In this document: positions 57,609 through 64,000 of the stretch, one piece after another
Numbering within the stretch: position 1 is the stretch's first letter
How the letters are laid out: each line of letters opens with the position of its first letter
NCBI RefSeq assembly: GCF_029968095.1
Contig: NZ_JASCIR010000008.1
Span: 62,001-126,000, forward strand
Length of the DNA stretch: 64,000 nt
Source of the DNA: Streptomyces solicavernae
GTDB taxonomy: Bacteria; Actinomycetota; Actinomycetes; Streptomycetales; Streptomycetaceae
Direction of reading: 5' to 3'
The notes under the pieces: generated by a model
What the model was told of the DNA's origin: nothing
The model's database searches: none
The model's input: only the letters and a program-made list of their open reading frames with translations
Translations under genes and position numbers: made by a program

Positions 57609-59275
57609 CCCACGACCACGACCTGGAACTGCTGCCCACCGCAGCGCAGAGAGAGGCCGCCCTCAACCCGCCCGCCGGGCGGACCGGGGGAGACCTGGTC
57701 GTCGAGACCCTGCGCGGCCTCGGCGCCGCCACCGTGTTCGGCCTGCCCGGGCAGCACGCCCTCGGCATGTTCGACGCGCTGCGCCGCTCCGACCTCGGCT
57801 ATGTCGGCCTGCGGGTGGAGAACAACGCGGGCTTCGCCGCCGACGCATACGGACGTGTCACCGGCGAGGCCGCACCGCTGCTGCTCTCCACCGGACCCGG
57901 CGCGCTGATGTCGCTCGCCGCACTGCAGGAGGCGGCCGCCGCGAGCGCGCCCGTGCTCGCGATCGGCAGCCAGGTCCCGGCGGCAGGCCTCGGCGGCGGC
58001 AGACACGGCTATCTGCACGAACTCCGCGACCAGCAGGCCTCGTTCCGGGACGTGGTCAAATCCGTCCACACCGTCCGTACGCAGTCGCAGATCCCCTCGG
58101 CGATCGCGGCGGCGTGGGAGTCAGCGCTGACCGCGCCGCACGGACCGGTGTGGGTGGAGATCCCGCAGGACGTCCTCCTCGCCGAGACGAGCCTGCCGGT
58201 CGTCACCGCGATGGACGCCACCCCGCGCGAGCTGGTGCCCCGGCCCGAACTGACCGCGGTCGCCGCCGATCTGCTCACCAAGGCCGAGCGTCCGGCGATC
58301 ATCGCAGGCGGCGGAGTGGTGCGTTCCGACGCCGCGGGCAAGCTGCTCGCGCTCGCCGAGAAGCTCAACGCCCCGGTGGTCACCACCTTCGGCGGCAAGG
58401 GCGCCTTCCCCTGGGAGCACCCGCTGTCGCTGCAGTCCTGGATGGAGGACCGGCACACCACCGACCTCCTGGAGGACGCCGACGTCCTGCTCGTCGTCGG
58501 CTCCGGCCTCGGCGAACTCTCCTCGAACTACCACACGTTCGCCCCGCGCGGCCGGGTCGTGCAGATCGAGGCGGACGCCGGGAAGCTGGAGTCCAACCAC
58601 CCCGCCCTCGGCATCCACGCGGACGCCCGCCTCGCCCTCTCCGCCCTGCTCGACACGGTCGAGGAGCGGCCCGACGCGGACGCGGCCGGCCGGGTCGCCG
58701 AGCTGCTCGCCAAGGTCCGGGAGCGCCTGGACGGCCAGGAGTTGGCGCTCGAACGGCAGGTCCTGGCCGCCGTGCGCGAGGCCCTGCCCGCCACGTCCCC
58801 GTCGTTCTGGGACATGACGATCCTCGCCTACTGGGCCTGGTCCGCCTGGCCCGGAGCGATGCACTCCGCCCAGGGCGCGGGCGGCCTCGGCTACGGCTTC
58901 CCGGCGGCGCTCGGCGCGGCCACCGCCGACCCGACCCGCCCGGTGCTCGCGGTCTCCGGCGACGGCGGCGCGATGTACTCCATCGCGGAACTGGCCACGG
59001 CCAGGCAGTACGACCTGAACGTCACCTGGCTGATCGTGGACGACGGCGGGTACGGCATCCTCCGCGAGTACATGACGGACGCCTTCGGCGAAGCCACGGC
59101 GACGGAGCTGTCACGCCCCGACTTCGTGGCGCTCGCCGAGTCCTTCGGGGTGCCCGCGGTGCGGACCTCGGTGGAGACCCTGGCCGAGGACCTCGCCAAG
59201 TCCCTTGCGGCGCCGGGGCCTTCGGTGGTCGTGCTGCCGGCGCTGCTGCGGATGTTCGCGCCTACGCATCTGTGA
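57605..59275 (+). CDS. Thiamine diphosphate-dependent enzyme (acetolactate synthase/decarboxylase superfamily)
   Basis: A 556-residue ThDP enzyme: N-terminal PYR domain with [15 protein letters not shown] and the activating Glu in [16 protein letters not shown], middle domain with [11 protein letters not shown], and C-terminal PP domain with the ThDP motif [17 protein letters not shown] ending in [14 protein letters not shown]. The usual Asn-Asn at the end of the motif reads Asp-Asp here. Start GTG in the ureohydrolase stop. It may decarboxylate or carboligate a 2-oxo acid produced in guanidino/amine breakdown. A pairing of ureohydrolase and ThDP enzyme is also known in clavulanic acid biosynthesis (Pah/CeaS), though no other clavam gene is present. 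Confidence 0.88.
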   Translation: MTHDHDLELLPTAAQREAALNPPAGRTGGDLVVETLRGLGAATVFGLPGQHALGMFDALRRSDLGYVGLRVENNAGFAADAYGRVTGEAAPLLLSTGPGALMSLAALQEAAAASAPVLAIGSQVPAAGLGGGRHGYLHELRDQQASFRDVVKSVHTVRTQSQIPSAIAAAWESALTAPHGPVWVEIPQDVLLAETSLPVVTAMDATPRELVPRPELTAVAADLLTKAERPAIIAGGGVVRSDAAGKLLALAEKLNAPVVTTFGGKGAFPWEHPLSLQSWMEDRHTTDLLEDADVLLVVGSGLGELSSNYHTFAPRGRVVQIEADAGKLESNHPALGIHADARLALSALLDTVEERPDADAAGRVAELLAKVRERLDGQELALERQVLAAVREALPATSPSFWDMTILAYWAWSAWPGAMHSAQGAGGLGYGFPAALGAATADPTRPVLAVSGDGGAMYSIAELATARQYDLNVTWLIVDDGGYGILREYMTDAFGEATATELSRPDFVALAESFGVPAVRTSVETLAEDLAKSLAAPGPSVVVLPALLRMFAPTHL

Positions 59276-59281
59276 GGTGCC

Positions 59282-59325
59282 CTCAGTCGCCGGACGGGCT
59301 CACATGGAGCCGTCCGGCGACTGAG
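59282..59325. terminator. Operon terminator stem-loop
   Basis: CTCAGTCGCCGGACGG ... CCGTCCGGCGACTGAG arms with a short loop, seven bases after the ThDP gene stop. Confidence 0.8.
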
Positions 59326-59370
59326 TACGAGCCCGCAGGGCGACTGAGGACGAGCCCGCAGGGCGATCGA
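59319..59370. repeat. Direct repeats of CGAGCCCGCAGGGCGA
   Basis: A 23-bp unit containing GCGACTGAG and CGAGCCCGCAGG is present twice with a partial third copy, right after the terminator. Confidence 0.75.
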
Positions 59371-59401
59371 CGGTGCGATGCCCTGCGCTGCGAGCGCGAC
59401 G

Positions 59402-60847
59402 CTAGGGCCGCAGCCCCTCCCGTACGTCCCGCTTGTCCAGCTTCGCGTCCCGCGGGGCCAGCGGCTTCGCCTTCGCCGGGTCGGCCTTGACCGCCGCTGG
59501 GGCGACTCCGGCCCACTGAAGGATGTCGGCGGTCGCCTTCGCCCGCTCGTCGGCGACGAGACCGGCCACATCGGCGCCGTGGTTGCCGCCCGGCACGGTC
59601 ACCGCGTACGCGTCCTCAGTGCCCTTGCCCGGGCGGAACGGCTCGGCGCCCCATGGGTCGTTCTGGCCGTACACGAAGAGCATGCGCTCGGCGTTGTGCC
59701 GCACCCAGCGGTCCACGTCGCGCATCGCCGACGGGTCGAACGACATCGGGATGTCCCGCGGCACGAAGGTGCGCGGCGGCTGGTAGCCGTACCGGGTCAG
59801 GCCCTCCAGGTGCGGCTGCCGGATGGTGGGCGCGCCCAGCTCGGTACCCGCCTGGTAGTAGTACGGCGTGTAATTGGCCAGGCTCTGGTCGGTGTAGGCG
59901 GACCAGCCGGCGATCGTGTCGATGTAGTCGAAGAGTTCCTTGTCGCTGACCGCGGCGGCGTCCGGCACGTCGGCGCAGTCCTTCTCCAGGCTGTACTGCC
60001 AGAAGCCCCAGGCCGTGTCGAGGACCGTCGCCTCGAAGGCCTTGTCGAGGGTGCCCACGGTCTTCGTGGTGTAGTCGCCCGCGGCCAGGAAGTCCGCGTA
60101 CAGCTTCTGCAGCGGCTCGCGGCGCACCAGCGCCTCCCGCTCGACGGCCTGCAGCGCCTCGCGGCACTTCTTCGGCCCGACGGTCTCGAAGAACCGGTCG
60201 TACGCCGAATCCTCCTTGTTCACCACGTCGTTGGGCGCGACGTACGCGACCACGCCGTCCATGTCGCCGGGGTGGAAGCGCTCGTAGTACGTGGCGGTCA
60301 TGCCGCCCTTCGAACCGCCCGTGGCCAGCCACTTCTTGGTGTAGATCGGCTTGAGGGCCTTGAACAGGCGGTGCTGGTCGGCGGCGGCCTGCCGGATGTC
60401 GAGCTTCGACCAGTCGGCGGGGTCGGGGCGCGACGGGCTGAAGTAGCGGTACTCCAGCGAGATCTGGTTGCCGTCCACGATCCGCGTCGGCTCGCTGCGG
60501 CGCGGGGTCGTGGAGACGTGGTAGCCGGAGGTGTAGAACACCGTCGGCCGTGCGGTGTCCTTGTGCAGGACGGTCAGCCGCTGCTCGAACGTGCCCTTGG
60601 CGGGCCTGCGGTGGTCGATCGGCTGCGTGTAGCCGAGGACGAAGAAGCGGTAGCCCGGGTACGGCTTCTCCTCGATCAGCCGCATGCCGTCGATCGCGAG
60701 CAGCCGGTCCTTGATGTCGGTCTCGGTGGTGGCGGATCGGTCCGCCTGCGGCTGAGTCTGCGGCTGTGCGGCGGTGGCCGCGCCCGCCGCGCTCACGGTG
60801 CCTATGAGCACCACGAGCGACAGCAGCCATCTGAGTGCGTTGCGCAT
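59402..60847 (-). CDS. Secreted S37/PS-10-type prolyl aminopeptidase
   Basis: A 481-residue secreted serine peptidase: signal peptide (1-26, ending AAGAATAAQ), then an alpha/beta-hydrolase domain with VLGYTQPIDHRRP, the nucleophile in TGGSKGGMTATYYERF, catalytic Asp region YGQNDPWGAEPF and His in VPGGNHGADVAG. Matches the PS-10 peptidase S37 family of Streptomyces tripeptidyl aminopeptidases. ATG at 60847. No regulatory partner seen. Confidence 0.93.
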   Translation of the reverse strand: MRNALRWLLSLVVLIGTVSAAGAATAAQPQTQPQADRSATTETDIKDRLLAIDGMRLIEEKPYPGYRFFVLGYTQPIDHRRPAKGTFEQRLTVLHKDTARPTVFYTSGYHVSTTPRRSEPTRIVDGNQISLEYRYFSPSRPDPADWSKLDIRQAAADQHRLFKALKPIYTKKWLATGGSKGGMTATYYERFHPGDMDGVVAYVAPNDVVNKEDSAYDRFFETVGPKKCREALQAVEREALVRREPLQKLYADFLAAGDYTTKTVGTLDKAFEATVLDTAWGFWQYSLEKDCADVPDAAAVSDKELFDYIDTIAGWSAYTDQSLANYTPYYYQAGTELGAPTIRQPHLEGLTRYGYQPPRTFVPRDIPMSFDPSAMRDVDRWVRHNAERMLFVYGQNDPWGAEPFRPGKGTEDAYAVTVPGGNHGADVAGLVADERAKATADILQWAGVAPAAVKADPAKAKPLAPRDAKLDKRDVREGLRP

Positions 60848-60960
60848 GCACCCTCCCCTGTGTCACGGATGTCCGCCGGAACCTATCGGAGCAACTCCTG
60901 TGGCACCAGAGGGGATTGGGAGCCCAGTGGCAGTTCAGTGGCCGTCAGCTCAGTTGTCGT

Positions 60961-61491
60961 TCAGCACTGGATCCAGCGCGGCTTCAGCGAACCGTCGCCG
61001 ACCGAGCCCGTGACCTTCACGCAGCGGTGGGCGGCGCGCACCGACAGCGGGCCCGCGTACCTGCGGAACGTGCCGGAGCGGGTGATGGCGCGGTGCCCGC
61101 GGGCCTGCAGGGTGACGGACATCTTGCGGGCGCGGCCCGGCTTCTCGGCGTACGTGAGGGCGCAGACGAAACCGGCGCCCTTGAAGACGGTGACGCGGCC
61201 GGTGGAGAACCTGAACGTCTTGATCTTGTGGCCCTGGCAGGGACCCGCCGCGACGGCCTGGGCGGCGGATGGGGAGACGAGGGCGAACAGCAGGGCGGCG
61301 GCGAGCGTCACACAGCCGAGCAGTGTCCGCCGGGCACGCCCGGTGGATCCGCCGCCACGCCCGCGTGCGGCACTTCCACGCGGGCGTGCGGCACTTCCAC
61401 GCGCGCGTGCGAAGCGTCCACGTGCGCGGGCGAAACGTCCACACGCGCGTGCGAAGCGTCCGGCACCCCAGTCCCGTATCCCACTGCGCAC
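60961..61491 (-). CDS. Small secreted protein with Arg/Gly/Phe repeat N-terminus
   Basis: A 176-residue protein. The GTG at 61491 has GGGAGG seven bases upstream and is well supported. Residues 10-52 are a repeat (GRFARARGRFARARG) from CACGCGCGTGCGAAGCG-like DNA repeats, then a signal peptide (about 53-80, LLGCVTLAAALLFALVSPSAAQA) and a 95-residue exported domain with five cysteines, including the final WIQC. Disulfide-rich extracellular protein; function unknown. The long positive N-region before the signal peptide is unusual. Confidence 0.7.
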   Translation of the reverse strand: MRSGIRDWGAGRFARACGRFARARGRFARARGSAARPRGSAARGRGGGSTGRARRTLLGCVTLAAALLFALVSPSAAQAVAAGPCQGHKIKTFRFSTGRVTVFKGAGFVCALTYAEKPGRARKMSVTLQARGHRAITRSGTFRRYAGPLSVRAAHRCVKVTGSVGDGSLKPRWIQC

Positions 61492-61657
61492 AGTCGCCCC
61501 TCCCGTTGCTGCTGCTCCTGCCGCGTGCTGCAGCGTACTGAAGTACGGACGCTCCCCCTAGAGGGGCGGTCGCAGCATCTGACGGAGCTTTACCGGCGCG
61601 CGGTGCAACCTCCCGGGGGCACCCGACGTCGAACAGTCAGAGAGAAAGGCGGTCCCC

Positions 61658-62227
61658 ATGGCGAAGACGCCTCCGCGTACGTCCGGCCGCACCGGCCGGT
61701 TACTCCTCGTCGTCGCGACCCTCACCGCGCTTGCCGCGGTCCCCGCGGCGGCCGCAGTACAGACGGAACCCGAACCCGCACCCGCACCCGCACAACAGGC
61801 GAAGGAGCGCTCGGCACCCGTACAGGCGAAGGAACCCTCGGCCGCCGCGGCGCCCTCCCATTCGGGTGGTCCCAAGAACGTCGCCGAGCGCGTCGCGCAC
61901 TTCTACGCCGCGTACGTCGACGTCGCCTACTCCGCCAACGACCTCGCCGACGACTCCGCGGCCACCGAACTCCGCAAGTTCTACCTGACGTCCGAGCTGC
62001 GCTCCCGGCTCGCCAAGTGGGAGCAGCAGAACGAGGCCGACGGCGTCCTGATGGCGCAGAACGTGCCGAGCGCCTGGAAGGTCACCCCCGGCGACAGCGG
62101 CATGGGACACACCTGGTCCACGGTCCGGCTCACCTGGGGCAGCGGCCAGGACCGCACGTACACCTACATCGCGGTGCAGTCGGACCTGGCCACCCGGAAG
62201 ATCTCCGACATCAAGTCGAAGTACTGA
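61658..62227 (+). CDS. Small secreted protein of unknown function
   Basis: A 189-residue protein with a signal peptide (1-33, ending VPAAAAVQ), a Pro/Ala/Glu-rich linker (35-70), and a compact domain (75-189) with VAERVAHFYAAYVDVAYSAN, DSAATELRKFYLTSELRSRL and WSTVRLTWGSGQDRTYTY, reminiscent of NTF2/DUF3828-like folds. AAAGG lies eight bases before the ATG. Its 3' end overlaps the ABC exporter gene, tail to tail, by 17 bp. Confidence 0.75.
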   Translation: MAKTPPRTSGRTGRLLLVVATLTALAAVPAAAAVQTEPEPAPAPAQQAKERSAPVQAKEPSAAAAPSHSGGPKNVAERVAHFYAAYVDVAYSANDLADDSAATELRKFYLTSELRSRLAKWEQQNEADGVLMAQNVPSAWKVTPGDSGMGHTWSTVRLTWGSGQDRTYTYIAVQSDLATRKISDIKSKY

Positions 62228-64000
62228 CCTTCACCGGCTCGCCCTCCACCGGCTTCCCGATGAACGTGCGCCACAGGCGGGCGTACTTGCCGTCCAGGGC
62301 GAGGAGTTCGTCGTGCGTGCCGTCCTCCGCGACCCGGCCGTGGTCCATCACGACGACCCGGTCGGCGCGGGCGGCGGTCGTCAGGCGGTGCGCCACGACC
62401 AGCGTGGTGCGGCGCCCGGCGAGCCGGTCCGCGGCCGCGTTGACCTGCGCCTCGGTGGCCAGGTCGAGCGCGGCCGTGGCCTCGTCGAGGAGCAGGATGT
62501 CCGGATCGACCAGTTCGGCGCGGGCCAGGGCGATCAACTGCCGCTGGCCGGCGGAGAGATTGCGGCCGCGCTCGTTCACGGCGTGCAGATAGCCGCCGTC
62601 GAGCCGGGCGATCATCTCGTGCGCCCCGACGGACCGCGCGGCCGCCTCCACCTCGGCGTCGCTCGCGTCAGGGCGTCCGTACGCGATCGCGTCCCGCACC
62701 GTGCCCTCGAAGAGGTACGCCTCCTGCGGCACCACGCCCAGGCGGTGCCGGTATGAGGCGAGGCCCAGCGCGCGCAGGTCCGTGCCGTCGACGGTGACCC
62801 GGCCCGCCGTCGGGTCGTAGAACCGGGCGACGAGCTTGACCAGGGTCGACTTGCCCGCGCCGGTCTCGCCGACGAACGCGACGGTCTGGCCGGCGGGGAT
62901 GCGCAGGCTGACGTCGGACAGCGCGGTCTCGCCGGACGTGGCCGGGTCGGCCGACCCGTACCCGAACTGCACGTCCTCGAAGGCGATCTCGCCGCGCAGG
63001 GACGGCACGTCGAGCGGCTCGGCGGCGTTCTTCGTGGACGTGGGCTCGCGAAGCAGTTCCTGGATGCGGCCCAGCGAGACGGTCGCCTGCTGGTATCCGT
63101 CGAAGACCTGCGACAGCTGCTGCACCGGCGCGAAGAACAGGTCGATGTAGAGCAGATACGCCACCAGCGCGCCCGTGGTGAGGGTGCCCGCGTCGACCCG
63201 GTGCGCGCCCACGATCAGCACCGCGGCCGCCGCCACCGACGACAGCAGCTGTACGAACGGGAAGTACACGGAGATCAGCCACTGGCCGCGGATCCGGGCC
63301 TGGCGGTAGCTGTCGCTGCGTTCCCGGAACCGCGCGGCGCCGGACCGCTCGCGGCGGAAGGCCTGCACGATCCGCAGCCCGGCGACGGACTCCTGGAGGT
63401 CGGCGTTGACCACCGAGATGCGCTCACGCGCGAGTTCGTACGCCTTCACGCTGGACTTGCGGAAGAAGTACGTGCCGACGATCAGGACCGGCAGCGTCGC
63501 GAAGACCACGAGCGCCAGCTGCACATCGATCACCAGGAGAGCGGCCATGATGCCGAAAAACGTCACTACAGAGACGAACGCGGTGACCAGGCCGGTCTGC
63601 AGGAACGTGGAGAGCGCGTCCACGTCGGTCGTCATCCGGGTCATGATGCGCCCGGTCAGCTCCCGCTCGTAGTAGTCCAGTCCCAGCCGCTGCAGCTGCG
63701 CGAAGATCTTCAGGCGCAGCGCGTAAAGGACCCCCTCGCCGGTGCGGCCCGTCATCCGGATCTCGCCGGTCTGCGCCGTCCACTGCACGAGCGTGGTCAG
63801 CAGTGCGAGTCCCGCCGCCGTCCACACCGCGCCCAGCGCGACCTGCTCCACGCCCTCGTCGATGCCGTGCCGGATCAGCACCGGCAGCAGCAGCCCCATC
63901 CCGGCGTCCACCGCGACGAGCAGCAGCGCGAACAGCAGCGGCCGCCCGAACCCCCGCAACAGCCGCCGCAACCCGTACGACTCCTCCGCAGCGACCGCCC
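62211..64000 (-). CDS. ABC exporter (transmembrane + ATPase half-transporter), 5' end outside window
   Basis: The frame is open to the right edge (EESYGLRRLLRGFGR precedes the TTG at 63971), so the start is missing. At least 595 residues: six-helix exporter membrane domain (about 20-320) and nucleotide-binding domain with GETGAGKST, Q-loop VVPQEAYLF, signature LSAGQRQ, Walker B ILLLDEATAALD and switch His in VAHRLTT. Typical of the second half of a heterodimeric multidrug-type exporter; a partner gene is expected outside the window. Confidence 0.93.
   Translation of the reverse strand, partial: AVAAEESYGLRRLLRGFGRPLLFALLLVAVDAGMGLLLPVLIRHGIDEGVEQVALGAVWTAAGLALLTTLVQWTAQTGEIRMTGRTGEGVLYALRLKIFAQLQRLGLDYYERELTGRIMTRMTTDVDALSTFLQTGLVTAFVSVVTFFGIMAALLVIDVQLALVVFATLPVLIVGTYFFRKSSVKAYELARERISVVNADLQESVAGLRIVQAFRRERSGAARFRERSDSYRQARIRGQWLISVYFPFVQLLSSVAAAAVLIVGAHRVDAGTLTTGALVAYLLYIDLFFAPVQQLSQVFDGYQQATVSLGRIQELLREPTSTKNAAEPLDVPSLRGEIAFEDVQFGYGSADPATSGETALSDVSLRIPAGQTVAFVGETGAGKSTLVKLVARFYDPTAGRVTVDGTDLRALGLASYRHRLGVVPQEAYLFEGTVRDAIAYGRPDASDAEVEAAARSVGAHEMIARLDGGYLHAVNERGRNLSAGQRQLIALARAELVDPDILLLDEATAALDLATEAQVNAAADRLAGRRTTLVVAHRLTTAARADRVVVMDHGRVAEDGTHDELLALDGKYARLWRTFIGKPVEGEPVKVSTST

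Noticed and set aside
55061..59275. Clavam-type biosynthetic cluster
   Set aside because: Only the ureohydrolase/ThDP pairing fits; no beta-lactam synthetase or clavaminate synthase gene is present, and a PucR regulator with a symporter points to catabolism.

Overview
The window is chromosomal DNA of a Streptomyces or a very close actinomycete. Composition is very GC-rich with strong third-position GC bias, GTG starts and GTGA/ATGA stop-start overlaps are common, an adpA gene carries a TTA codon, and the order cdgA ... orn-adpA ... glmS ... des locus ... acdH matches, from memory, the core region of S. coelicolor around SCO2774-SCO2817 read in the opposite direction. Both ends cut through genes: an Asp/Glu racemase-like protein on the left and an ABC exporter subunit on the right.

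1-5.4 kb: racemase-like protein, LLM flavin oxidoreductase, the PAS-GGDEF-EAL protein CdgA and a secreted M6-type metalloprotease; a perfect match to the BldD box lies between the last two. 5.5-11.5 kb: tRNA-Lys, a PrimPol-like small protein and a minus-strand operon encoding a RecB/Cas4-type Fe-S nuclease, a 560-residue protein of unknown function and an SF1 helicase. 11.8-18.6 kb: histidine phosphatase, XRE-TPR regulator with a divergent small partner, spermidine-synthase-like protein, a secreted or membrane-anchored protein, an OmpR-type two-component system and tRNA-His. 18.7-25.4 kb: orn, adpA, small membrane protein, universal stress protein, glmS, a conserved small protein and a VapBC toxin-antitoxin pair.

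25.5-43.0 kb is the most notable region: a siderophore locus at the position where Streptomyces normally keeps desABCD, but enlarged. It has two PLP decarboxylases, two diamine N-monooxygenases, an IucB/DesC-like acyltransferase, two NIS synthetases (one IucA-like, citrate-type; one DesD-like), an MFS exporter and a full ABC importer, besides the usual desE and siderophore-interacting protein. Nearly all genes are translationally coupled. Three DmdR1/IdeR-type iron boxes lie in front of desE, in front of desA and inside the locus before the IucA-like gene. The gene set predicts a citrate-hydroxamate siderophore, possibly with two different diamine arms, rather than only desferrioxamine.

43.1-52.4 kb is leucine/branched acyl-CoA catabolism: acyl-CoA dehydrogenase, HMG-CoA lyase and methylcrotonyl-CoA carboxylase alpha and beta, divergent from a leaderless TetR gene with two copies of a 16-bp operator between them, then a second acyl-CoA dehydrogenase and a TesB thioesterase. 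52.4-59.3 kb has a phosphatase-like protein and a PucR regulator divergent from a solute:sodium symporter, an agmatinase-family ureohydrolase and a ThDP enzyme, probably uptake and breakdown of a guanidino compound. 59.4-64 kb has an S37-type secreted peptidase, two small secreted proteins and the ABC exporter. Many intergenic spaces hold short tandem GC-rich repeats, and several genes carry low-complexity repeats at their ends.
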